A program made the translations under genes and the position numbers. DNA of 64,000 nucleotides from Myxococcota bacterium (GTDB taxonomy: Bacteria; Myxococcota_A; UBA796; JAFGLY01): contig JAJRWT010000027.1 in assembly GCA_024276675.1 (NCBI GenBank), positions 62,001 to 126,000 on the forward strand, read 5' to 3'. The notes under the pieces were generated by a model. The model had not been told where the DNA came from and did no database searches. It saw nothing but the letters and a program-made list of their open reading frames with translations. Positions 25,665 to 34,447 of the stretch are shown one piece after another. Numbering within the stretch: position 1 is the stretch's first letter; the number at the start of each line of letters is the position of its first letter.

Positions 25665-27601
25665 AAGCCTCTCTCGTCGGCTTCCTGGCTCTGGGAGCCC
25701 TGACATGCTGGTTCCTGCTGCTGGCCGTGACCTTCTGCACCTCCAACCCGGGGCTTCCCATACCCGCGGAAGTCATTCTCCTGTACTCACGATCATTGAT
25801 TGCGGCGTTGATCGCCCTGCTGGCCTGCCTGGGCGCCGGCGCTGCCCTGCTGCAGCGCCTGGATCCCCCGGCCCTGGACGACGACCTGGGCTGGGTTCGG
25901 GCACTGGTTCTGGGGATGGGGGCCTGGGGGCTGCTCTCGCTGTTCGTGGCCTTGTTGGGAGGTCTGGGAACGTCCTGGGCCGGCCCCCTGCTGATACTCG
26001 TTCTCGCCGCTTGTTGGCTCAACAACCCTCCACTGCGCCCTCCCCGCATCCCCGGGCACATCGTTCTGCTTGTATCGCTGGCCCTCCTTCCGGGCCTCCT
26101 CACGATGCTGGCCCCTGCCACCGATACCGACGAACTCTACTACCACCTGGCCCTTCCAGGGCAGCTCCTGGAGTTGGGAAACCTCGTGGGAGGGCCACTG
26201 TACCCCAATGGCAGCAGACCGCTTGCCATCCACCTGCCCTGGGCATGGCTGATGCAGCTTGGTGGAGAGGCAGCGCCCAGAGCATTTCACCTGCTGTGCG
26301 CCGGAGCACTCGCGCTGGCTCTCCACCAACGTGCCCGCGAATGGTGGGGCGGGCGATCCGCGATTCTGGCGCTGGCCATGCTGGCAGGGAGCACGACCTT
26401 CTCCGGCGAAACTGGCCTGGCCTACGACGACATACCGGCGTCCCTTGCCGTCCTGGTGACCTTCGATCTGTGGGTCTCCAGGAGAAGGCCCATCTTACTG
26501 GGGCTCGGCGCCGGCTGTGCACTGGCCATGAAGTACACCAGCGCCCTGGTACTGTTACCCATGGCGCTGCTCATCCTGTCATCCAGCGCCTGGTCATCGT
26601 TCAAGGCCGCCGGGGGCGGGCGGAGCCCAAGAACAGGCACCGGCTCCGCGGGAGCCATATCGCCCCGTGGGATACTCACATCGTTGGCGGCCTGTCTCCT
26701 GCTGGTCTCTCCCTGGTGGCTTCGAAACATTGCGGAGGGTCTGCACCCTTTGTTTCCCTTCACGGGCTGGAATGATGCCGGAGTCTCATTCCAACTGCCC
26801 GAAAAGTACGGGATGGGAAGAGGAGCGCTGGATTTCCTGTTGCTGCCCTGGAACATGGTTATGCACGCCGAAACCGATAACCATGTATTCCTGGGGCGTA
26901 TCAACCCCGCCTTCCTGGGCCTGCTCCCGGTGGGTATCTGGGCGGCTCGCCGCGATGAACGAGCCAGATGGGCGGCCTCCGTCACGATCCCGGGCCTGGC
27001 AATCTGGGCAGTGGGGACGCAATGGCTCCGCTATCTCCTGCCTCTTCTCCCTGTCTGGGCCCTGCTGGCAGCCGCCGGAACCCGGCGCATGGGCAGAGCC
27101 CTACATCTCCTCACCTGGGTTCTCCTGCTATCGGGACTTCCCGCCAACCTGGCCCCCATCGCCTCCATGGTGGCAGCAAAGGCGCCAGCCTCTCTCGGGC
27201 AGGAAACCCACGAGGAATACCTGTCGCGCACCATGCCTGCCTGGCCCGCCTTGCGCTGGATCAACCAGGAAACCACGCAGGATGCCAGCGTGGCGTTGCT
27301 TTTCGCCTGGCAGGCCTACCCCCTGCAACGGAAATGGATCCTGGGCTCCGTGGAAGATCACGTACCCACACGCCATTTTCTTCGCCTCCATGGCCAGCAA
27401 TCGCTGAATGAGCTGAAGGCCCTGGGCGTTGACTTTGTCCTGCTTCAGCGTATCCGCTTCCTGGAAAAAACGTATTCCTTCCTGCCCGAGCAGCAGTTTC
27501 GGGAGCAGTTCCTCCAGCCAGAGACTCTCCTGGACCGACTGCTTCTGCAACAGGCGGAACTGGTCTTCCAGGAAGGACGCTTCTCGGTGTGGCGATTGTA
27601 G
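25661..27601 (+). CDS. GT-C membrane glycosyltransferase (GT39/GT83-like)
   Basis: A 646-residue polytopic membrane protein with about eleven or twelve helices. The first external loop carries the acidic motif ATDTDELYYHLALPGQLL. Its Asp-x-Asp/Glu residues are the expected catalytic site of GT-C enzymes of the ArnT/PMT/GT39 type, which use polyprenyl-phosphate sugars. FSGETGLAYDDIPASL and GLGAGCALAMKYTSALVLLP are typical cytoplasmic and membrane elements. The C-terminal 150 residues form a soluble domain. The GTG start at 25661 overlaps the preceding stop. It probably glycosylates a lipid or protein of the envelope; the acceptor is unknown. Confidence 0.83.
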   Translation: MKASLVGFLALGALTCWFLLLAVTFCTSNPGLPIPAEVILLYSRSLIAALIALLACLGAGAALLQRLDPPALDDDLGWVRALVLGMGAWGLLSLFVALLGGLGTSWAGPLLILVLAACWLNNPPLRPPRIPGHIVLLVSLALLPGLLTMLAPATDTDELYYHLALPGQLLELGNLVGGPLYPNGSRPLAIHLPWAWLMQLGGEAAPRAFHLLCAGALALALHQRAREWWGGRSAILALAMLAGSTTFSGETGLAYDDIPASLAVLVTFDLWVSRRRPILLGLGAGCALAMKYTSALVLLPMALLILSSSAWSSFKAAGGGRSPRTGTGSAGAISPRGILTSLAACLLLVSPWWLRNIAEGLHPLFPFTGWNDAGVSFQLPEKYGMGRGALDFLLLPWNMVMHAETDNHVFLGRINPAFLGLLPVGIWAARRDERARWAASVTIPGLAIWAVGTQWLRYLLPLLPVWALLAAAGTRRMGRALHLLTWVLLLSGLPANLAPIASMVAAKAPASLGQETHEEYLSRTMPAWPALRWINQETTQDASVALLFAWQAYPLQRKWILGSVEDHVPTRHFLRLHGQQSLNELKALGVDFVLLQRIRFLEKTYSFLPEQQFREQFLQPETLLDRLLLQQAELVFQEGRFSVWRL

Positions 27602-27709
27602 GCACGGTGCCTGCACGACCTGCTGCATCACTACAGCCATCCCAGCACGATAGACACGCCGGCGCCTCAAGAAACCGTCACAGCCTGGTTGACCAGGCAG
27701 GGGCACAGC

Positions 27710-28045
27710 ATGAAATTGAAAAGCAAACACTACAAGAACCGAACATTCCATCCGGAAACCCTTGCACTGGGTCTGGGCTATGAACCCTTACGCTCCGAAT
27801 GGGCCGTCAAACCGCCTGTTTTCCTCACCAGCACCTTCCAGTTCGCAAGCGCTGCGGAGGGGCGAGCTTTCTTCGAGGCGGCCTACGGGATCAAGGAGTT
27901 CCCACCGGGTCACGCCATGGGGCTCATCTATTCCAGGCTCAACAACCCCAACCTGGAAATCTACGAGGAACCTATGAGGTCGGTTCGATGGTTTTTTTTC
28001 CCTCCTTTCCCGCTGGCGGGTCCAAGGGTTGTACGAGATACCTGA
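27710..28045 (+). pseudogene. Truncated Cys/Met-metabolism PLP enzyme (cystathionine gamma-synthase family)
   Basis: The reading frame is 111 residues. The first 87 or so, including ETLALGLGYEPLRSEWAVKPP then VFLTSTFQFASAAEGRAFF and GLIYSRLNNPNLEIYEE, match the N-terminus of the cystathionine gamma-synthase/O-acetylhomoserine sulfhydrylase family. Real members are about 400 residues and carry the PLP-binding Lys near residue 200. Here similarity ends at about 27970 and the frame runs into unrelated sequence (FFFPPFPLAG) to a stop at 28045. No continuation is seen in the other frames downstream, so this is a 5' remnant rather than a frameshift. The original ATG with a GGGG-type site upstream is intact, so a peptide might still be made, but it cannot be an active enzyme. 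Confidence 0.78.
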
Positions 28046-28100
28046 TTCCAGGACCACCTCGCACGAGAAAACCAGGACTGCAAACACGAGGAGCGAGACC

Positions 28101-29036
28101 ATGTACAAGCGCAGTATTCCTACCCTGGCTCTCCTGGCAGCAACCAGCGGTTGTTTCGAGGACGCCGGCGATCTCACCGACGTCCTTCCCGACGACCGAA
28201 TCCAGGTGAACCTTCCAACTGGCTCCACCATGGACAAGTCTGGCTCGGAGGGCGAATGGGCCACCTTCTACCTGGCCACCGCCGAGGTCACCGAGAACGT
28301 GAACGGGACAATCGGGACGGTGTTGTACTGGCTGAACACCATCACCAGCGACTACAGGCCCAGCTACGTAGACCCGGAACAGAACTCGGCCATCTGGGGG
28401 CCATGGTCCGAAGGGGCCCTGGACCCGGTCCAGAGCCAACTCTGGGTGGACTACGATCCCGCCACCGACATGTACGCGTGGGGCCTGGACCGCTGGCCTC
28501 GAAGCGGCAGCCAGGACGAAGCCAGCACGGTGGTTGCCGGTGAAGTAGACGCAGGCGCCACCCAGGACGTGTCGTCCGGGCGTTTCCATATCGACTTCGA
28601 CACCATAAACGAGCTGGATCCGACCGAAGAGCAGATCGGTCAGTTCTCGGTGGACTACGACATCCGAGAAGACGGTGTCTCCGCACAGGCAACCTTCAGC
28701 TCCTTCACCGGAGAAGATGTGGAAGACGTAGACGCTACCTACGTCTACGATCAGACCTACGCCGGTGACGGCTCCATGGACCTGCTCATGGTATATGACC
28801 TCATCCCGGAAAGCAGCCTGGACGAGACCCTCTCCATTCGCAGCCGCTGGAAGCACTCCGGCGCCGGTCGTTCCGATGTCATCATCACCGAGGGAGATCT
28901 CGCAAGCCAGCAGGCAACCGCGTCGGAATGCTGGGACGAGACCTTCCGCAGGGTGTATTACGAGGACAACTTCAGCGGAGAGAGCGAAGGCGATCCTTCG
29001 GCCTGCGTCTTCCCGGAACCAAGCTTCACCGAGTAG
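28101..29036 (+). CDS. Lipoprotein of unknown function
   Basis: A 311-residue lipoprotein with lipobox ATSGC (Cys about residue 18) followed by Phe-Glu-Asp. The mature part is acidic and rich in Asp, Tyr, Trp and Thr, with stretches VLYWLNTITSDYRPSY and FHIDFDTINELDPTEEQIG. No family was recognised. The ATG at 28101 has GGAG nine bases upstream and begins the signal sequence. It lies 55 bases after the truncated PLP-enzyme remnant on the same strand, and its promoter may be inside that remnant. It converges on the MopE-repeat gene. Confidence 0.74.
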   Translation: MYKRSIPTLALLAATSGCFEDAGDLTDVLPDDRIQVNLPTGSTMDKSGSEGEWATFYLATAEVTENVNGTIGTVLYWLNTITSDYRPSYVDPEQNSAIWGPWSEGALDPVQSQLWVDYDPATDMYAWGLDRWPRSGSQDEASTVVAGEVDAGATQDVSSGRFHIDFDTINELDPTEEQIGQFSVDYDIREDGVSAQATFSSFTGEDVEDVDATYVYDQTYAGDGSMDLLMVYDLIPESSLDETLSIRSRWKHSGAGRSDVIITEGDLASQQATASECWDETFRRVYYEDNFSGESEGDPSACVFPEPSFTE

Positions 29037-29132
29037 TCGCCTGGGCAGCTCCAGCCTGCTCCGTTTGCTGAACACCAGAGGCAGAGCCCCGGCCAGCAGG
29101 GGTCCGGCGGCTCCTGGGGTTCCGCGGGGAAA

Positions 29133-31244
29133 TCAGGGCAGGGATGCCACGCCCAGCACCAGGCGCGTCTCCACGGTTTCCTGGTCCAGCCCGGCAGCGG
29201 CCACGTAAAGAGTGCCGCCCACCGACGATGCGTGAACCTGGCATAGCTCGACGTCCAGGCCGGTTTCCAGGTCCACCGGGATGGAATCCGTCAGGTCGCT
29301 GGACTCGGCCAGTTGCCCGTACACCAGGCCGAGATCCCCATAGTCACTCACAAAGGCCGTGTAGACGCGCATGTCGGACGAGACCGTGCTGGCGATGCTC
29401 TTGGGGTAGTCGGGACCGGGGAAATCGAGCCAATCGTGAAGTTCAATCGCATTCCCGTAGATCCGAGCCCATTTCAGATCTCTGGAATCGCCGTCCAACA
29501 GGATGAGGGTATCGGTCCCCAGGTCGGCCTCGGTATCCAGGAGGTCCATGGAGGATGGGTTCACGGCGGTCTTGGCCTCCAGTTGCGTCAACGTGACCTC
29601 GCAGGATTCAGCGGATTCGCACTCATCGAAACCGTAGCGCACAAGTGCTCGTTCCCCGTCTTCCAGATCTCCACCCAGCAAAAGGTACGATTCCCCTTCC
29701 ACGAAGCCCAGCTCACAGGGCGAACCGGAGATGGCATAGGTGGCTTCGTAGTCCCAGGTGTTGAAGGATTGCAGGGTCTCAGGACTTGCCCATATATAGG
29801 ACAGGGCGTTGTCGTCGGTTGAAGACAGGCATCCGAAAGCCCCTATGGCTCCCGATGAATCCTGGGCCATGGTCAGATGTTCGAAAGTAAGACCTTCCAC
29901 GAATGCCGGAGTGGCATCGTGGCCTTCACCGCTGGCCAGGTCAAAGGAACGTAGCGAAATAGCACGATCCTCTCCCTGGCTGAGGCCCACCACGCCATAG
30001 AGGAGGCCGTCCTGGTAGAAGGTATCGAGGCCGGGCGTGAAGCTCAGTTCGCGGGGGTCCGCCGGGTACTGCACCCAGGCCTGTATATCGTAGGAATCTT
30101 CGCTGGGAAAGTCTGAATCGAAGACCAGGGCCAGCGCGCTGTCGAAATAGGTGCTGGCTCCATGGACAACCTGGCTGCTGGTCACCGAAAGAACAACCTG
30201 CCCATCGGCCTCGGCAAAACTGAGGCCCACGATCTCGCCTGGCCACTGCAACTCGTCCAGCTCCTGGAACCCGAAGGCGTCCACCTCGCCGTCGCAGTTG
30301 CTGTCCAGGTAGTCTCCCAGCACTTCCAGGGCGCCCGGGTTCACATCGGCGTCCTGATCGTCGCAGTCAGTACCGGATTCGAAGTACATAGAAGGGTAGC
30401 CGTCGTAGTCCTGATCGTAGTCATCATTCCCCGCGCAGTCCTGGTCCACGCCGTCGTACCATTCGTCCTTGGCGCCGGGATTGAGGGTGCCATTTTGGTC
30501 GTCACAGTCTCCACCGGGCAGCATACCGGAACCATCAACGTATAGGGTCGCCAACCCTTCGTGTTCGTCGGTCACGTAGCCATCACGATCCAGATCGTAG
30601 TCGTCGTTGCCGGAGCAGTCCTGGTCCACGCCGTCGTACCAGGTATCATGGACATCTGGGTTGACATCGGGATCGGCGTCGTCGCAGTCACCTCCCGGCA
30701 AGGAGCCGGAGTCATCCACTCCGCCGGTGGTTGCGGCCAGGTATTCGTCCGGTACGTAGAGGTCCTTGTCCTGGTCGAAGTCGTCGTCGCCCGCACAGTC
30801 CGAGTCTATTCCATCGTACCATCGTTCCATGGCCCCTGGATAGACCGTGCCGTCGGAATCGTCGCAATCGCCGGATGCCAACTGGCCGCTGCCGGGCTGG
30901 CCAGCGGTGGGCATACCCCAGTACTCGTCCAGCACGTAGCCGTCTCCATCGGCATCGTAGTCGTCGTCGCCGGCGCAGTCCTGGTCCAGGCCGTCGTACC
31001 AGTTCTCCAGTGCTCCCGGACTCACAAGGGGATCGGAATCATCACAATCGTATGGCTCGAGAACACTGCACCAGTCCTGGCCGGTGAAGTCCTGTGGTAT
31101 CTGCCAGGCTGGAAAACCATCGGCGTCATCGTCCACCAACATCAGCCTGCAGTCCAATTCCTCGCGGGAGATCCAGTTGCACGAAGCAATGGCACAAGGC
31201 ATGGATCCAAGCATCACCATAAGCAGGGAAGACTCTACACGCAT
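29133..31244 (-). CDS. MopE-type metal-binding-repeat lipoprotein
   Basis: A 703-residue lipoprotein with lipobox AIASC. Residues about 35-320 hold five to six MopE-style repeats of the form GDCDDxDxxxxPGAxxxWYDGxDxDCxGxDDYDxDxDGY. These are the putative metal-binding motifs of bacterial surface proteins, with paired Cys and clusters of Asp. MopE itself binds copper in methanotrophs; for most other members the ligand is not known. The last 380 residues are a beta-rich domain (for example FDSALALVFDSDFPSEDSYDIQAW) resembling a propeller or sialidase-like fold. The ATG at 31244 has GGAG about eight bases upstream. Confidence 0.85.
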   Translation of the reverse strand: MRVESSLLMVMLGSMPCAIASCNWISREELDCRLMLVDDDADGFPAWQIPQDFTGQDWCSVLEPYDCDDSDPLVSPGALENWYDGLDQDCAGDDDYDADGDGYVLDEYWGMPTAGQPGSGQLASGDCDDSDGTVYPGAMERWYDGIDSDCAGDDDFDQDKDLYVPDEYLAATTGGVDDSGSLPGGDCDDADPDVNPDVHDTWYDGVDQDCSGNDDYDLDRDGYVTDEHEGLATLYVDGSGMLPGGDCDDQNGTLNPGAKDEWYDGVDQDCAGNDDYDQDYDGYPSMYFESGTDCDDQDADVNPGALEVLGDYLDSNCDGEVDAFGFQELDELQWPGEIVGLSFAEADGQVVLSVTSSQVVHGASTYFDSALALVFDSDFPSEDSYDIQAWVQYPADPRELSFTPGLDTFYQDGLLYGVVGLSQGEDRAISLRSFDLASGEGHDATPAFVEGLTFEHLTMAQDSSGAIGAFGCLSSTDDNALSYIWASPETLQSFNTWDYEATYAISGSPCELGFVEGESYLLLGGDLEDGERALVRYGFDECESAESCEVTLTQLEAKTAVNPSSMDLLDTEADLGTDTLILLDGDSRDLKWARIYGNAIELHDWLDFPGPDYPKSIASTVSSDMRVYTAFVSDYGDLGLVYGQLAESSDLTDSIPVDLETGLDVELCQVHASSVGGTLYVAAAGLDQETVETRLVLGVASLP

Positions 31245-31403
31245 CTGAATTGCTCCTTCACCTGTCCGTATCATTCTGTATCGCGTTGAACCCCCTAACG
31301 GTCCCTCTTCCAGGCCTCCAAGGCGTTACAAAGCCGTGGAAAAGTTTGCCCCCCAGGTGTTCGGCCCGGCCATTGTGCCCGGAACAGGGGCGGGTTCTCG
31401 CCG

Positions 31404-33002
31404 ATGGCTCAAAACCCGGAACAGGATCTCATCTTGCCAACAAAAGGCCTACTCGCTGGTGCGATCATTGCGACACTGGTGGCCATGATAATCGTAGTCA
31501 CTGCTTCGTGGCCAATGATCACCGATCCCACGGGCATGGTGCTGGGAGCCTCTCAAAACGACTTCTACGGTATCGCCTGGGGCCTCTACCACGTGTGGGA
31601 GAGCCTCCGGGGAGGAACTTTTCCCGGCCTTGAAACCCACGCCATCGCGTGGCCGGAAGGCGCATCACTCCTGGTGTCGGACCTGCCCGAGGCCATCTTG
31701 CTGGCACCTGTCACCGCCATCGGCGGACCCACCCTTGCCTTCAACGTACTCCAGGTACTCCACCACGCGCTGGCAGCCGGGGCTGCGTGGTGGTGTGCCC
31801 GCCGAATGGGCATCTCCAATGCGGGTGCCGCAGCCACCGCCGCTGCCTTCGCCTTCTCACCGGCATTTCTGGCCACCACCTTCAACCAGAATCCCGACGT
31901 GACAGCCTGGTACTGGGTGCCGCTCACCGCCGGCCTCGCCGTCGACTCCAGGTCCATCAAGTCATCGCTGCTGGCAGGTACTACGGCAGGCCTGGCGGCC
32001 TGGTGCAACCCCTACGGCGGAGTGATGGCTCTCCTGGTCTTATTGGCGCTCCACCCAACAAGGCCCGTGCACCGTTGGGGGGCCGGCCTGGCCCTGGCTG
32101 CTGTGTTTGCTTCCTTCTACGCCTTCATGCTCGAGAGCAGCGTCAGGGCGCGGCATTCGGTGGTTCCCAAAGGTTCGCGAATGGATACCGTCCACGGAGT
32201 GGCCCAGCTCTGTTCCCTGGTGACCCCCCGCCCCCTCCTGCAATCCGACATCCACTGGGACGCCTCCCGCTTCACACACTGGTCCTACCTGGGCACCATG
32301 GCCTTGCTCTTGGGGATCGCTGGCCTGCTGTTGGGCAGAAGATGGAGATGGCTCCTGTTGTTCTCAATCTCCCTTGCCTTCTCGCTGGGACCGGTCATCC
32401 ATCTCCACGGGCAGGAGCTGTTCCCCGGTCCCTACGCCCTACTGGACAACCTGCCCGGGTTACAATGGATGCACCTGGGCTACCGATACACGGTCCTCTC
32501 TGGGCTCTGCCTTGGCATCGGAGCCGGCCTGCTCACCACGACCCTCCGCCGCTTCACCTGGGTGCCCGTGCTGTTGCTGCTGGGCGATGTCATGCTCGTT
32601 TCTTCGGGTTGGCGCCTTCTCGCCCCGGACAGGCCTTTTGACGACGGCTCCTGCCAGCTTTTGAAAGATCTGCCCCCCGGGCCGGTGCTTGACCTGCCTC
32701 CTACCCATGGCGAGTTCTGGATATTCAGCTCCACCTGTCATGGAAACCCGGTGGCCGAAGGGATCAATCTTCCACTCACAAGATCCGTTCACGACGCGCT
32801 CTCCCACAATGACCCCATGGCTGCGCTGCTGGCACTGCGGAGTTTCGGCTTTCGTTACCTGGTGTACCACTCCAACAGCCCGCGTGCGGATTCCGGCTGG
32901 TTCCCGGAGCTGCCAACCGCGGGACAGCGCTGTGCCGTGGCAGAAAACACCCAGGGCGTGACGGTAATGGATCTCCGGGAATGCAACCTTGATTTCAGGT
33001 GA
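31404..33002 (+). CDS. Polytopic membrane protein, possible GT-C glycosyltransferase
   Basis: A 532-residue protein with about ten transmembrane segments. The first external loop contains GASQNDFYGIAWGLYHVWES, with an acidic residue in the place where GT-C enzymes keep the catalytic Asp. HAIAWPEGASLLVSDLPEAILLAP and AAAFAFSPAFLATTFNQNPDV follow. The last 120 residues are soluble (LDLPPTHGEFWIFSSTCHGNPV). The layout resembles the membrane glycosyltransferase at 25661-27601, but without a recognised signature. The ATG at 31404 lies in a region with no obvious ribosome site. It is divergent from the MopE-repeat gene. Confidence 0.7.
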   Translation: MAQNPEQDLILPTKGLLAGAIIATLVAMIIVVTASWPMITDPTGMVLGASQNDFYGIAWGLYHVWESLRGGTFPGLETHAIAWPEGASLLVSDLPEAILLAPVTAIGGPTLAFNVLQVLHHALAAGAAWWCARRMGISNAGAAATAAAFAFSPAFLATTFNQNPDVTAWYWVPLTAGLAVDSRSIKSSLLAGTTAGLAAWCNPYGGVMALLVLLALHPTRPVHRWGAGLALAAVFASFYAFMLESSVRARHSVVPKGSRMDTVHGVAQLCSLVTPRPLLQSDIHWDASRFTHWSYLGTMALLLGIAGLLLGRRWRWLLLFSISLAFSLGPVIHLHGQELFPGPYALLDNLPGLQWMHLGYRYTVLSGLCLGIGAGLLTTTLRRFTWVPVLLLLGDVMLVSSGWRLLAPDRPFDDGSCQLLKDLPPGPVLDLPPTHGEFWIFSSTCHGNPVAEGINLPLTRSVHDALSHNDPMAALLALRSFGFRYLVYHSNSPRADSGWFPELPTAGQRCAVAENTQGVTVMDLRECNLDFR

Positions 33003-33023
33003 TGGCTATTCAGTCCCACCGCT

Positions 33024-34364
33024 TTGCTGGCTGCTGGCGCCTGTGATACCTGTTGGAGCGTGCCGCCCCCAAGGGGGCTCCTTTGGCGGAAATGGGCACC
33101 GGCACAATCCAACACACCTTTTCAAAAGGACCCACGGTCCGTTCCCAGGCTTTCATTGTCCAAGGAAATTCCAGGCAAACGACCCGCATCCCATGCCCCG
33201 GGAGAACCGCGCTCCCCCAGGGATGCCAATCCGGCCAGCCCATCTGCCGCCGAATCATCTCGCGGAGATGGCACTGAAACCAGTTCACCTGCTTCAGAAT
33301 CTTCCTCGGCAGCGCATGAATCTCAAGCCTCCTCATCCAGCAACACGGCAACTGTCAGACAATCCACCAGGGAACGCCCCATATTCCGCCGCTCCAGCCT
33401 GGAAGCGTTCATGGAGTTCATCGGCCACCTGACCGACAGAGAGGTGGCCGATATGGCCGGTTGTACACCGGAAGCGGTGATCCGCTTTCGCACGGCCCAT
33501 GGAATCCCCTCTGCACACGACCGCTCTGCCCGGCCACATCTTCCTGCTTCTGCAACCGGGACCAGGGAGCAGGCGGAACTCCAGCCCAGACAAGGACGCC
33601 AACGGCCATCCAGCCACCGGGCCACTGCCTCGAAGGCAACTCCCCACCACCAGGGCGACCGGGGACCAGGTCCAACCACGGGCGACTCCGAGGCCGAGGA
33701 AACGCCCCCAGAGGTGGAGGAAACGCCCGGCGTAACGGCGGAAACGGCGCCAGAAGTGGAGGAGACGCCCCCAGAGGTGGAGGAGACGCCCCCAGAAGTG
33801 GAGGAAACGCCCCCAGAAGTGGAAGAAATGCCCGGCGTAGCGGCGGAAACGCCCCCAGAGGTGGAGGAGACGGCGCCAGAGGTGGAGGAGACGGCGCCAG
33901 AGGTGGAGGAGACGCCCCCAGAAGTGGAAGAAATGCCCGGCGTAGCGGCGGAAACGCCCCCAGAGGTGGAGGAGACGCCCCCAGAGGTGGAGGAGACGGC
34001 GCCAGGGGTGGAGGAAACGCCCCCCCGGACCCAGGAAACCGCCCCAGAAATGGAGGAGACGGCGCCCCATCCTGGAACCGAGCCCGCGCTTCGAACCCAC
34101 CTTCCAGGTTTGCACTCCACAGGCAGCTACCCACAAAAGGCTCCATCTTCCGCGCCCACTGCAAGCCCTGCTGCCATGGCAACAGGTGCTGCGGCAAGAT
34201 ACGCCTACCTGGTCACCGTCCAGTTCCCCGACTCCGTTGACGAGTTGGTGGTACTGGCCAAGGACATCAGCGCTGCCACCGCCATGGCACTACGCAGCCT
34301 TAGATCACATGGCACCGAGTTCAGGATTGTCTCCATTGTGCATCGGGCCAGGGCAATCACCTGA
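33024..34364 (+). CDS. HTH-like protein with ETPPEVE heptad-repeat linker
   Basis: About 446 residues, start uncertain (TTG at 33024; GTG at 33060 is an alternative). The first 110 residues are low-complexity Ser/Pro/Arg. A small helical unit around residues 125-160, SLEAFMEFIGHLTDREVADM followed by AGCTPEAVIRFRTAHGIPSA, has the shape of a helix-turn-helix of the kind that ends in GIP. Residues about 226-351 are an acidic, Pro-rich chain of 18 heptads, ETPPEVE or variants. The last 60 residues, RYAYLVTVQFPDSVDELVVL and DISAATAMALRSL, form a small alpha/beta domain. The correct frame is supported by the two flanking domains, although other frames are open across the repeat. A DNA-associated or scaffold role is possible. 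Confidence 0.7.
   Translation: MLAAGACDTCWSVPPPRGLLWRKWAPAQSNTPFQKDPRSVPRLSLSKEIPGKRPASHAPGEPRSPRDANPASPSAAESSRGDGTETSSPASESSSAAHESQASSSSNTATVRQSTRERPIFRRSSLEAFMEFIGHLTDREVADMAGCTPEAVIRFRTAHGIPSAHDRSARPHLPASATGTREQAELQPRQGRQRPSSHRATASKATPHHQGDRGPGPTTGDSEAEETPPEVEETPGVTAETAPEVEETPPEVEETPPEVEETPPEVEEMPGVAAETPPEVEETAPEVEETAPEVEETPPEVEEMPGVAAETPPEVEETPPEVEETAPGVEETPPRTQETAPEMEETAPHPGTEPALRTHLPGLHSTGSYPQKAPSSAPTASPAAMATGAAARYAYLVTVQFPDSVDELVVLAKDISAATAMALRSLRSHGTEFRIVSIVHRARAIT
33699..34076 (+). repeat. 21-bp coding minisatellite, 18 units, with 105-bp higher-order period
   Basis: Eighteen consecutive 21-base units lie in frame and encode the heptads ETPPEVE or ETAPEVE. Every fifth unit is replaced by a distinct separator (ETPGVTA, EMPGVAA, EMPGVAA), giving a five-unit, 105-base super-repeat. 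The last four units are decayed (ETAPGVE, ETPPRTQ, ETAPEME, ETAPHPG). The coding strand is purine-rich (gaggtggag) and every unit length is a multiple of three, so copy number can change without a frameshift. Five reading frames are therefore open here. Confidence 0.93.
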
Positions 34365-34447
34365 TGTTGGCATCACCGTCGGACTTTCCGGCAAATGCCG
34401 GATTGGGCAGACAACCCGCGTGGTACATCCAAACAAGGGCGGTGGTT

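Noticed and set aside
25540..26775. Open frame of 411 codons on the plus strand
   Set aside because: It overlaps the membrane glycosyltransferase in another frame and has Arg/Pro/Gly-rich sequence without any fold-like pattern, typical of a high-GC shadow frame.
27990..28030. T-run plus hairpin as terminator
   Set aside because: The eight T residues precede the small CCCG-CGGG stem, the wrong order for an intrinsic terminator on the plus strand.
29950..31050. Repeated DNA blocks as a mobile or CRISPR repeat
   Set aside because: They are the coding repeats of the MopE-type protein and diverge at the third codon position.
33699..34076. Possible CRISPR array
   Set aside because: Units are contiguous 21-base repeats without unique spacers and encode a regular heptad.
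33323..34197. Long open frames on both strands over the heptad repeat
   Set aside because: They arise because a 21-base repeat without stop codons is open in every frame. Only the plus frame at 33024-34364 has plausible folded domains on both sides.
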